Shown: positions 43,872 through 53,417 of the stretch, piece by piece
Layout of the letters: each line of letters starts with the position of its first letter
Numbering within the stretch: the first letter of the stretch is position 1
Assembly: GCA_033558025.1 (NCBI GenBank)
Contig: JAUCEF010000011.1
Coordinates: 1,612,001 to 1,676,000, forward strand
Length of the DNA stretch: 64,000 nucleotides
DNA from: Phytophthora sp. 'mugwort'
Taxonomy: Eukaryota; Oomycota; Peronosporomycetes; Peronosporales; Peronosporaceae
Direction of reading: 5' to 3'
Position numbers and translations under genes: made by a program
Notes under the pieces: generated by a model
Databases searched by the model: none
What the model saw: only the letters and a program-made list of their open reading frames with translations
What the model was told of the DNA's origin: nothing

Positions 43872-46080
43872 TTTAAAATGACTGAATTTCGGAGACTGCC
43901 GCGACTGCGTCATCTCCAAGTCCAGCTAGCTGAATACTCACCGTGGCCCCGGCTGCAGAAAACGCTTGTTCGCTCGGAACCGAAGTCGCCATCACCACGA
44001 GAAAGTCGCGAGCCATCATTTGAATTCAGGGAAATTGTTCGAGGCTTCGCATCCAAGCACAAAATTCATCGCTTTGTTTTGGAGTTCATCATTTTGTCGC
44101 GGTGGCCTATCCAGCCAGCGCTCCAGCTTCGATAAAAACGATTCGCCATCAAACGTCGCTGGCTCATTCACGCCAAAGCTGTCGTCGATCAGCTGATGCA
44201 GAGCTTCACCGAGAACAGCATCTTGCTCATCCTGTTGGCTCACTTGGGATGCTCTTCTGGTTGATGTTCATCTTCAAATGCTGCTTGATATCCATCTTCA
44301 TATTCCTCGCGGACGGTTTCTTGGATAGCCTCCATGTCATCGACACCCTTCGGCAGCAGCGATTTTTCTCTGGGATCGAGTACAGCAGCAATCTATGCCT
44401 CGCGACTTTTGACAGTGTCGGCGTATTCGTCCATGTTGCTTTTGAAAGTGTGGCAAAGTCCGCGGTGTATTGCGACGTGGCCTGCTCAACCACTTTTTCT
44501 GCGTGGATCGAGACCAACTCGGACACGACTGCCGCCATACCAAGTGTCGGATAATTTTTCCTGGACATCATAGTAGTAGCTGCCTTCACCGGCGTCAGGA
44601 CTTGCAAAACTCCTCCAGCGTATCCCAAGCGTCGTCAACGATGATGACCGCAAGGCGATCACCAGGTGCAATTAAGATATCAGTGTAACCTTCGTGCCGC
44701 TCTCGGATGCGTCGCAGAAGTTCTTCAATCGGCTTTCTAAGCTTGATTGCCGACATTACCATAGTCCAAGTACTGTTCCAGCGAGTGACACAGTCCAGCT
44801 CGGTCTTCGTGAACCTTACTTTTAGTATGACGCATACTCGTTGGAGGGCTTCACCAATGAAGGTGAATCCGTTTTTGAGAATATCGCGGATGGTGCCAAT
44901 GCTGGTGTCAACGTACGAGCATTGTGTTAAGCCTTCTTTGGCTGCAAGTTGAAGCACATGCGCAAGGCAGCGAACTTGGAAAACGCCACGCGCTTCTGCG
45001 AGATGGTAAAATGTCGCGGGGGTCGTGATGGCTACGGACGATGGCATTGAGGACTGGAAATGCTCTTGGAGTTGGCCGGGACGCTTAGCATTAATGAACC
45101 TCACCATGGCCTTGTTATTGCTAGCGTTGTCGGTAGTGATGGTCCATAATGACGCTAGCAGAGCGCTACCCATGGTCTTTACTACATCTAGCAGATGATC
45201 TGCGAGCCGTGGGCCACTATGGGGATACTCCACTCTTTTGAAACTAATAACCGATCGCAGGTGCCACCCGGCATCAATCTAATGCAGCGTTACGACCATG
45301 TAACCTCGATTCGCGGCAGGCGTCCACATGTCTGTTGTGAGGCTTGTTCGGTGAAGCGATCTCGACCACCATCGTCTTTCGCTCTAGATCCTTCTCAAGC
45401 TTCCATTTGTTGATCACGCGGCGCCTAACTGTCTGATGAACTGGAACTTTGTAGGATGGCTCCAGTGTAGCGCAGAGAGCGATGAACTTAAGCTGCTCCC
45501 CGATAGAAACCGGCTGCAAGGTTTCAACAATCCACTCAACCAGAGCACCGTCGGCTACGACCTTGAGCACTCGGCTTGGGTGCGGTGCTATACACTTCGG
45601 CTAAGACCGTAGTATAACAAATCATCCTGTCGAGGAACAACGCCGATGTACTCACTCGGATAATATTTTTCTAGGTGGATTCTCATAGTCGTGTGTGCTC
45701 TAGAGTTCCATACCTGTGTTCTTGCCGCCTTGAGTACAGCACTTGCACGTATACGTACCGTTAGAGGATTCCTCAATGAAGTCCCAGATATCGGAGCGCT
45801 TTCGACTCCCCTGCTCGCTCGAGATTGTCATCGACTCCGCGATGTCTGTTTCGATTCTTTCTTCTGCAGCCTTACTTCCGTGACCAACTTCCTCTGCCAA
45901 ATTGGCTTGATCGTCCGCGTCGTTCATGCTGCCCGAGTGTCTGCCACATGAGGAAGCGAGCCTGGGGGTACCAGCAGGGAGTGGCTTGGGAGACAGAAGG
46001 ATAACGTGGGGAGAAGTGAGTGAGTTGTGGGGTGGTTTATTCGGATCCGGATAAGCACCCAAAGGCGCATTCGGCCGCAA
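43872..46080 (-). pseudogene. hAT transposase with BED finger, broken
   Basis: From right to left: at about 45930-45700 MNDADD.. leads to a BED zinc finger (SDIWDFIEESSNGTYTCKCC). A frameshift follows, then AHTTMRIHLEKYYPSEY with the finger's His residues. Next are ALCATLEPSYKVP-like and, at 45233-44595, WTITTDNASNNKAMV, VRCLAHVLQLAAKEGL and CVTRWNSTWTMV (hAT catalytic-region signatures). LSKLERWLDRPPRQNDEL is followed by out-of-frame FSAAG-like and DDAVAAVSEI strings of the C-terminal dimerisation domain, ending at about 43872. At least four frame breaks. Confidence 0.7.
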
Positions 46081-46194
46081 TCCGCGTTCGCGAGGTTTAG
46101 CAGCGCATCCTTTTGCTTCCAGTAGCAGCAGTTTCTGGATAGGGCGATGAAAAAAAAATAAAATAATTGGCTTTATAAAGATAATAAAACCGAT

Positions 46195-46930
46195 GAAAAA
46201 TTAATTCAGAACCAAATCTCTTTTTGACTCTGGATCCATCCAGAGAAACTGGTCGCTGGCTGAACCCGCCCGAATGGAGAGCGACCTGAACCCCTCCGCG
46301 GTAATCAACAACCGTTTATACGTTTACGGCGGGAGACCTTTCCGGCAGTACCAATCCTCAAAATCTGAGGGTCGAGGTATGCGGATGAGAGTTCCGTAAA
46401 TGCACCAATAATGTATGGGAATCCCGCCAGCGCGAAGAAGCCGTCCTCCACGGCGATGATCTCTTCCCTGTAGGCATCACGATTGCAGATATAGCCATGT
46501 AGTGGGGATATCTAGCGTTTCGTTGATGTAAGTCACCGCTCGCGCGTTGAATTTCCAAATGATTGCGGCCGCCCCGTTCATGCTGCTGCTTTGAGCCAAG
46601 TAAATCATAGCGAGCATTAGTCGCCTACTGCCAGGGTTCTTGGTATTTGAGCGCGGTTTCCGAGCCTACGCAGCGTACACACAGCCTTGTACAGAAGTAG
46701 GAAGGAAACATTTGTTCAGAGCAGATGTGTCTCGAACGGTCATGCCCTCGGAGAGCGCAGAGCATTCTCGAGGGTTTGAGATAGGAATTTGGATGTGTTG
46801 ACTGCGTCAATCCAAAGAAGCGCTTCCGCGTTGGCCGCAGCAATGGCCCCTGCGCACACGTAGACGACAGCGATGACGGCAATTTGGTGACTTCTCTCGA
46901 TAAAGACAGAAAGAGATTCTGGACTCAGAA
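46195..46930 (-). pseudogene. PIF/Harbinger (DDE_Tnp_4) transposase, N-terminal relic
   Basis: The minus strand, with frame changes, codes EEIIAVEDGFFALAGFPYII, GAFTGTLIRIPRPSDFEDWY, CRKG, VVDYRGxVRSLSIRAGSASD and QFLWMD. These match the first half of HARBI1-like transposases (FPGVIGAIDGTHIPI, first catalytic Asp block). In this copy that Asp is replaced or lost (GAFTGT in place of GAIDGT). The sequence stops before the second half. Confidence 0.6.
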
Positions 46931-47074
46931 GACCCGTGCGAGGTGCGAATCCGAGAATGCAAAATCAGATAACGGTACAGCGTACCGTTTCTCGATAGCC
47001 AATAACAAACACGCAAATATGAGCACTCTTACCTGGACCATGGCCTAACAGATAACGTTACTGTAGGACAGGAT
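46931..47074. promoter_or_regulatory. upstream region of the truncated sulfite-oxidase paralogue
   Basis: This 144-bp region separates the Harbinger relic from the ATG at 47075. No clear initiator match. If the paralogue is expressed, its promoter is either here or has been replaced by transposon sequence. Confidence 0.3.
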
Positions 47075-48049
47075 ATGCCAAGGAATTTGTTACCGGTATC
47101 ATCGCTTCGTGTTAGCACTCGCCATGTGTTACCCACTCTTGTAGTAGTTGGAGCTGCTGCAACTGCAGCATTCGTCCTAGGTAGGGCCGAGAGTGTCGCT
47201 GAGCCGGGGGAGCTGAAGCCGGGGCAGCCGACGCTTTCCATGCAGCAGGTGCAACAGCATTCAAGGGACTCTAAGGCGTCTTGGGTCGTGTACAGACACG
47301 GGGTCTACGACGTGACGAAGTTCGCCGGGGACCACCCGGGAGGGACGAAGATCCTGCAAGCGGCGGGCAAGTCGATTGAGCTCTACTGGCAACAGTCGGA
47401 GCCTCACTCGCGTGCGGGGGTGCCCGAAACAATGGAGGAATTGAGGATCGGCAACTTGAGACAAGTGGACTTTGACAGGATGGAGGAACTAAAGGCCAAG
47501 GAGGACGTTGCTTCGGCTGCGTTGCAGGGACTTTTCTTTATTGAGGGAGCGTCGTTGCCAGCCCCAGAAGTGAGCTTGGACACCTTCGAGTTGAAGATCT
47601 GCGGTGTCGCGGGGTTGGCTGGAGACCAGGAAACTTCGCTATCGGTGCGTGATCTGAAGACAGGGTTCAAGCAGCATCAGGTGACGACGACGATTCGATG
47701 CGCTACGCCTCGAGTTGCTGAAGCATCTAGTGGGAAGGCTGTAACGCGAGTTCCGGCGGAGTGGGAAGGTGTGCTGCTTGCTGACGTGTTGGCTAGTGTC
47801 GGCGTCACCATGACAGAGAACATTAACCAGGTTCGGTTTGAGGCGTTGGACAAGGATAAGCAGGGACGAGCGTTCGGCGCGTCGATCCCAGCGGCTACCG
47901 CCTTGGATCGACAAGTTGGCGTACTGCTCGCGTATGAAATGAACGGCGCTCCTATCCCGAAAGAGCACGGCTTTCCGCTTCGGATTGTTGTTCCTGGGAC
48001 GACCGGCATTCGAAACGTCAAGTATATTCATCGCATCGTTGTCATGTAA
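47075..48049 (+). CDS. truncated sulfite-oxidase-like protein (cyt b5 + partial Moco domain)
   Basis: Single exon, 324 aa, clearly a paralogue of the gene at 23783. They share ASWVVYRHGVYDVTKF, HPGGTKILQAAGKSIE (heme motif near residue 87), EELRIGNLRQ, EWEGVLLADVLASVGV and HGFPLRIVVPGTTGIRNVKY. Differences are systematic. The sulfite-binding Arg segment FFVRNHLP is FFIEGASLP here. The Mo-ligand loop QCAGNRR is RCATPRV (Cys kept, rest lost). About 55 residues before the Moco domain and the whole dimerisation domain are absent. A hydrophobic helix at 17-40 suggests membrane or organelle targeting. The frame is intact for 975 nt without stops, so selection may maintain it. Sulfite oxidation is unlikely; a heme-binding or electron-transfer role is possible. 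Confidence 0.8.
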   Translation: MPRNLLPVSSLRVSTRHVLPTLVVVGAAATAAFVLGRAESVAEPGELKPGQPTLSMQQVQQHSRDSKASWVVYRHGVYDVTKFAGDHPGGTKILQAAGKSIELYWQQSEPHSRAGVPETMEELRIGNLRQVDFDRMEELKAKEDVASAALQGLFFIEGASLPAPEVSLDTFELKICGVAGLAGDQETSLSVRDLKTGFKQHQVTTTIRCATPRVAEASSGKAVTRVPAEWEGVLLADVLASVGVTMTENINQVRFEALDKDKQGRAFGASIPAATALDRQVGVLLAYEMNGAPIPKEHGFPLRIVVPGTTGIRNVKYIHRIVVM

Positions 48050-49711
48050 GGTTAGAACCAACGATATTGCTACTACATTCAGCCCGGAGCTGGCACTACA
48101 TGTAAAATGTCAGGTGCATGGTCGTATGCTTATTATTCGTTTCCGATTGAATGGAATCGAGCACGACCAAGCCTTCTAAGTTGCTGGTACATGCATTGTG
48201 TTGAGCTTCTGCGGCTCTCAACTTGAATATTCCCGAGACCGAATCGTGAGCTTACACTACCAAACAGGCGGCAGAGCAGAAACTCCCCGAGATAGTGCGT
48301 TCACCATGAATCATGGCGAACGCACAATCTCGAGGAGTCATGGTAATCATGGTCCATGATCAAGACGCCGGGCTGAACGTTTCTGGAACAATTACGTCAT
48401 CCTGAGACAGCAGCGCGGCGGCTTCGAGGCGTCACCACGCCTGTGCTTCTTGCGGTGTAGGTGTGATCTTAAGTCCTTCGGTTTAGGAACTGAACGGGAA
48501 GATAGGACGCCACCATTATAGCGAGGAAGTTCCTCAGGAACGGCATCGTGCAGTACATGTATGTACCCCGTCGAGAATACAGAGTACAGACAATCCTCTC
48601 GGCCGTAATGGCCGTCGGAGAGACCAAATTATCTCTAACTGGAATAATGACAAACTGGAGTGTGTCAGAAATAATGGTTCGAATACTGCTAGGCTGGTAG
48701 CGGCTTGCTCTAAGCACAAGTTGACAGGGCTTCTCGACTACACGTGCGAGTACGCGGAGACCGACGAGGAAGACTGCATCATCGATAAACTAACGGCGAT
48801 GTTGTCACGCCTGTATACATGTCGGTAGACGAGAGCATTTTAGTGGCCGACTTCACGAACGAGGACTTCCGTCGTATTGAGTGCGAGATAGGCGATGCTC
48901 AATGCGAGCTAGAAGCTGATGATGTAAATTATGGAGACGAATAACGCGTTCGCTGACGGCCGGATGCCGGCAACCACCCTGTTCACGGAGAAACTGGCGG
49001 AAACGGCTTCTGTGTGGCGCAGCTACTTATTTCGTGTAGCGCAGATGCGATGGGGTGTCTTCAAGAGCGAGCAGTGGATTCGAAACACGAGCATTTTATG
49101 AAGGAATTAGGACACAAGCATGGCCGCAATAGCAGAAGACTTCTTGGTGCAAAGGGGCGATCGCCATTGTTAAGCACCTCTGTCTTGTAAGAAAGACCTA
49201 CATTATGCATCCATTATGTATCCATCTGACTAGCTCTTGTAAGTCCCTCAACGTCTTTTTATCATTACCTGGAGTGTATCACAATCCAGGATATCACGGG
49301 AGAGAGGATTGTCTGTACCTGTACTGCAATCTGGTGAACATTTTGGGAAGGAGGTCCGACTACCGACATAGTCACCAGGAGGTTTGCGGTCACTTGACCA
49401 TGCCGGTACAATACTGTAGTGTATTATAGTCGGGACATTGATGGGCCACACAGCACATCCAAGTATGATCATCTGACTCGTTGCCCGCCGAACCTCTCGG
49501 TCATTATTAATAAGTCAATGCTGGGTTGCGTGGTTCGCCTGGTTACATGCTCTAGAAGCATGTGACCACATCACGGAGTCTGATCAATCCTTGAATGTGT
49601 AGATAAACCTTGATTCACGGAACCTCTCACGAGTCAAGAAAAGTGCCATTTTCGTTTGTGCATCGAGCTAAAGAAGTGTTCACCATCTGAATAGCCTGTA
49701 GTCGATCAACA
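48050..49711. other. 1.6-kb gap, old repeat debris
   Basis: Short frames only. Near 48270-48360 AATCATGG/CCATGATT words form small foldbacks, and 48720-49090 has protein-like text in changing frames without a family. The last 70 bp include GTGCCATTTTCG (about 49649-49660), similar to the oomycete flanking promoter element, upstream of the GH30 gene. Confidence 0.35.
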
Positions 49712-51214
49712 ATGCTCACGGTCCGGTCTCTCTCGGCTTCGACACTGGCCATCGCTCTCCTCTATGTTAATCCCTCGTACGTCGCTGCCGACTACACGGT
49801 AAAGGCGGATGCCGCCACGACGTTGCAAGGCTCATGGGACGGCTGGGGCACGTCACTTTGCTGGTGGGCCAACGTCTTCGGAGACCGTGCGGACATCGCC
49901 GACGCCCTGTTCACGTTGAATGAGACTGTGACACTGGAAGGTGCTACTGGAGGGATCCCAGGTCTTGGCTTTAACATCGCGCGCTACAACATCGGTGGCT
50001 CGAGCAGCAATGTCGTTGACGACAGCGGTACTGAGGTCGCGATGAAGACGTCGAAGAACATGCCTGCATTCAAGTTCATGGAGAGTTTCTGGCTCGACTG
50101 GATGAACAAGGACCCGGCGTCGACGAGCTGGAACTGGAAAGCCGATGCCAAGCAGCGCGCTATGCTGACGCTTGCTAACCAACGCGGCGCCGACCAGCTT
50201 GAAGCGTTTTCCAACTCGCCACCGTGGTGGATGACAAACAACCGCGCGACTGCCGGTGGAGACAACGGGAAGAAGGACAACCTACAGGATTGGAACCATG
50301 ACGAGTTCGTGTTGTACTTGGCCACAGTAGTGAGCAAGGCAAAGTCAGACTGGGGCATCAAGTTCACGTTTGTCGAGCCATTCAACGAGCCGTCGGAGAC
50401 GTGGTGGGAGTACCCGGGTAAGCAGGAAGGATGCCATTTTTCGGTGGATACGCAGCAAACAATTCTGCCCCTTCTTCGCAAGCACCTTAACGCTCTTGAG
50501 CTGCAGGACGTGGCAATTGCTACGTCGGATGAGAATTCGGCTACCGAAGCGTTGGCTACGCTCACCACCATGTCGTCCAATCCCGACGTCATGGGTTCGT
50601 TTGAAAAGGTGAACACCCATGGCTACCAAGGTCTAGATGCGTATCGTGGACCTGACCGTGGAGGACTGAAAGATCTCGCGAACAAGATGACCAAGAGCTT
50701 GTGGGACTCCGAGTATGGCGAGAGCGACGCTACGGGCCTCACTATGGCCGAGTCGATCGGCCTCGACATCAACGAGATGGGTGTGTCGGGCTTCGTGTAC
50801 TGGCAGGCGCTGGACAGCGGCGGCTGGGGCCTCATCCAGTCCAACCCAGGCGACAACTGGATCGGCACGCCCAACCCCAAGTACTACGTGCTGGCTCAGT
50901 ACTCGCGTCACATCCGCCCCGGCATGACCATCCTCGCCACAGACGATGCTAAGACCGTCCTGGGTTACGACTCGGCCAAGAAGCTGCTGGTAGTCGTGAC
51001 GGTAAACATGGGCGACGCACAGACAGTGACCTACGATTTGGTGAGCCTCGGAGCGGTGGCCGGTCCCATTAAGGCGTGGACGACTGAGACCAGCGGCAAA
51101 GGCCAGCTATACAAGGCGAGCACTGTGGATCTCTCGGCCACGTCGTTCAGTGCCGCCTTCCCTGCCGGATCGATCATGACCTTCGAGATCGCAGGAGTCA
51201 CGCTCGCTGCGTAG
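49712..51214 (+). CDS. secreted GH30 glycanase (beta-1,6-galactanase type)
   Basis: Single exon, 500 aa. Signal peptide about residues 1-26 (ALLYVNPSYVAA). The GH30 (alpha/beta)8 barrel plus beta-side domain spans the rest. GWGTSLCWWANVFG starts it; FNIARYNIGGSS and EAFSNSPPWWM follow. FVEPFNEP places the acid/base Glu226, and DSEYGE the nucleophile Glu334. VYWQALDSGGWGLI is typical of subfamily 5-like endo-beta-1,6-galactanases. Family members hydrolyse beta-1,6-linked galactan (arabinogalactan side chains), beta-1,6-glucan or glucosylceramide; the first fits best. Cys are few (two), as usual for the subfamily. Likely secreted to attack plant cell-wall glycans. Confidence 0.9.
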   Translation: MLTVRSLSASTLAIALLYVNPSYVAADYTVKADAATTLQGSWDGWGTSLCWWANVFGDRADIADALFTLNETVTLEGATGGIPGLGFNIARYNIGGSSSNVVDDSGTEVAMKTSKNMPAFKFMESFWLDWMNKDPASTSWNWKADAKQRAMLTLANQRGADQLEAFSNSPPWWMTNNRATAGGDNGKKDNLQDWNHDEFVLYLATVVSKAKSDWGIKFTFVEPFNEPSETWWEYPGKQEGCHFSVDTQQTILPLLRKHLNALELQDVAIATSDENSATEALATLTTMSSNPDVMGSFEKVNTHGYQGLDAYRGPDRGGLKDLANKMTKSLWDSEYGESDATGLTMAESIGLDINEMGVSGFVYWQALDSGGWGLIQSNPGDNWIGTPNPKYYVLAQYSRHIRPGMTILATDDAKTVLGYDSAKKLLVVVTVNMGDAQTVTYDLVSLGAVAGPIKAWTTETSGKGQLYKASTVDLSATSFSAAFPAGSIMTFEIAGVTLAA

Positions 51215-51365
51215 TTGACCATAAAGATTGAGCAGCAGCATTTTGCCCTTTATATTGTGCATGAGATGACCTTCCAATATTAAAACCTATACCGGTATTG
51301 AAGTTTCTCTGCATTTTTAATTTCATCCAATCCTATCGCTGCATTTTTGAGTGGCGTCGGCAATC

Positions 51366-52617
51366 ATGGCGACTACTCGAGGTGTCGGTGCCTTCAAGAT
51401 GCAACTGCGCAACAGGAAGCGCGACTTCACTGCGTCCACGACGGTGACTAACACCAGCAGCATTTCAAGTGCCATTTCCCCCAACAAACGGGCTGCTAAG
51501 TCGAAATCCCTGTCTCTTGGGGCAAAATCCGTGGGTCGGAAAGTGAAAGTGGTGGCGCCGAATCGTTCCACGTTCCCCGTGCTCTCAGCATTGAGAGAAC
51601 GAGAGGACGATGTCTCAAACAACTCAAAAATCTTGCTGAAGTACCCGAATTTGACCCCGGCGCGGCTTATTCGCCGCTACAAACGGTTTTTGGCCGATGT
51701 TGTGCTCCTGGACGGAGATGCCAAGGACAGAGAGGACAAGAGTGCCGGAAGTCAAACGGCGACAGAATTTGATGAGGGTGAGGAAGGTGAAGGTGACAAA
51801 GTGGTTACCGTTTACTGCCCGAACACGGGACCGATGCTGGGGCTGCTGGACGGAGTGCCGAACGCCCGCGTGCAGCTGTCGAAGAGCAACGACCCAAAGC
51901 GCAAGTACGCGTATACGCTCGAGATGATCCAAATACATGTACGCATCGCTATTGTTGTCTGAGTTTATAGTGTAGTGGGCTAATATTGTGGTTGGATATT
52001 TGCAGAATGGAGAGAGGGACGTGTGGGTTGGCGTTCATTCGACTTCGGCGAACCGGATGGTGGAGCAGGCGCTGGCGTCGCGGTGGTTCACTGAGCTTGG
52101 TGCTTATGATTCTGTTCGAAGCGAAGTAAAGTTCGCTAAGAACAGTCGCGTAGACTTTGTGCTGACTACGAATGCTGAGGATGGTACCGTCGTTCATGAA
52201 AAATACGTCGAAGTGAAGAGCGTCACCCTTGCACTGAAAGGATCAGGCGACACTTCCTCGCGCTGCGCTGTGTTTCCCGATACAGTGTCTACTCGAGCAC
52301 AGAAGCACGTCGCAGAGCTGACAGAGTTGTTGTCCATGAAGATTAAAATTCAGGCTAAGGACAGCAAGGAGAAGGAGACCGCTTCACCCAAGCTGAGTGG
52401 AGCGCTCGTCTTCTTAGTGCAGCGAAACGATTGCAGCGAGTTTGCGCCGTCTATCCAGCACGATAAAAAGTTCGCCGAACTCTGTGCGATTGCAGCCAAG
52501 AGCGGGATTCAAGTGCTGGGATACGCATGCGCTTTGGAACCTGATGAGATAAATAGTTCTGGAGCTGTACGATTTCTTGGACCCCTGCCACTACAGTACA
52601 CTGTCTACGGTAATTAG
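51366..52617 (+). CDS. SfsA-family nuclease/DNA-binding protein
   Basis: Exons are inferred at 51366-51938 and 52006-52617 (GTACGC..TTTGCAG, 67 nt, phase 0), 394 aa. Residues about 1-95 are a basic, Ser/Lys-rich extension (MQLRNRKRD.., RAAKSK), possibly nuclear or organellar targeting. The SfsA core follows. It shows [51 protein letters not shown], then [46 protein letters not shown] and [19 protein letters not shown] terminal [14 protein letters not shown] closes it. A 45-residue acidic insert separates the first two motifs. The RSEVK..RVDF..EVKS pattern is a PD-(D/E)xK nuclease-like core. In E. coli SfsA binds DNA and affects maltose genes. The eukaryotic role is unknown. Confidence 0.88.
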
Positions 52618-52697
52618 TCAGACTGAGACTATTTTTTGTGTATGGTTTTCATGTTCGCTCATAGTAATTAGTCTGACTAAGACTATTTATTGTCTTT
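52610..52697 (+). repeat. imperfect direct repeat at the 3' end of the SfsA gene
   Basis: GTAATTAGTCAGACTGAGAC (52610) and GTAATTAGTCTGACTAAGAC (52664) begin two copies of a unit of about 30 bp spaced 54 bp apart, spanning the stop codon and 3' UTR. The repeat is internally palindromic (AGTCTGACT) and may act in 3' end formation. Confidence 0.6.
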
Positions 52698-52889
52698 ATG
52701 AATACAGATTTGGACAGAAAGATACGACCGACGCAAAACAATGACACATTGTTTTTTTGCTGGCCGTGCAATACAACAATTTTAGCCAATGAGGTCGCAG
52801 GAGTTGCAGGGCACCAAGTCCACTCATAATTAGAGGTGAAACAGGGGATGCATTTATTGGCGCGAATGGAGCAGTAAATCCCTTGGAAG

Positions 52890-53417
52890 ATGGAGGATCC
52901 CAAGCCCGTTCACTTCGACGACGAGTCGGAAGAGGAGGAGCAGAACCCTGGTGCCTTCATGTGGATCGAAGGCGATTCGCTGGCACCACCATGCCAGAGC
53001 GATCGCGACGTCGTGTCTAAGATTGTGGAGATCGCGCGTGTGACCCCCGACGACGTGCGTCCAATGAACTGCTCGATACATTTTCCGCTTGCGCACCCTC
53101 GGTGCCTGCTATCCTATCTGCAGGTTCTGTTCGACTTGGGCTGTGGTGATGGTCTCATCTGCATTAAGGCTGCTAAGCACTACGGCGCGCACGCTCACGG
53201 CGTGGGAATCGAGGAGTTCCTGTTCAAGCGCTTTCGCGAGCTGATCGCCGCCAATGACATACAGCAGCTCGTGAGCGTATCGCACGGTGACCTGCTGGAG
53301 GAAGACCTTTCGGAGACTACGGTCATCGTCACGTACCTGTTGCCGGATGCGCTGGATCAGTTGGCGTCCAAATTCACAAAGTTGCTTAACAGACGTGGCC
53401 CACGATTGCTAAGTTAA
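52890..53417 (+). CDS. small SAM-dependent methyltransferase, C-terminus apparently truncated
   Basis: Exons are inferred at 52890-53054 and 53124-53417 (GTGCGT..CTGCAG, 69 nt), 152 aa. Splicing creates DDVLFDLGCGDGLICIKAAK, the glycine-rich SAM-binding motif I of Rossmann methyltransferases. GVGIEEFLFKRF (acidic loop) and VSHGDLLEEDLSETTVIVTYLL follow. The pattern is closest to FAM173/ATPSCKMT-like protein-lysine methyltransferases. It stops at PRLLS where relatives continue through another 40-70 residues (GARVVSNTF region), and the DNA after the stop is repeat-like. The gene may have been clipped by a mobile element, or the last exon was missed. N-terminal acidic run DDESEEEEQ. Confidence 0.65.
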   Translation: MEDPKPVHFDDESEEEEQNPGAFMWIEGDSLAPPCQSDRDVVSKIVEIARVTPDDVRPMNCSIHFPLAHPRCLLSYLQVLFDLGCGDGLICIKAAKHYGAHAHGVGIEEFLFKRFRELIAANDIQQLVSVSHGDLLEEDLSETTVIVTYLLPDALDQLASKFTKLLNRRGPRLLS

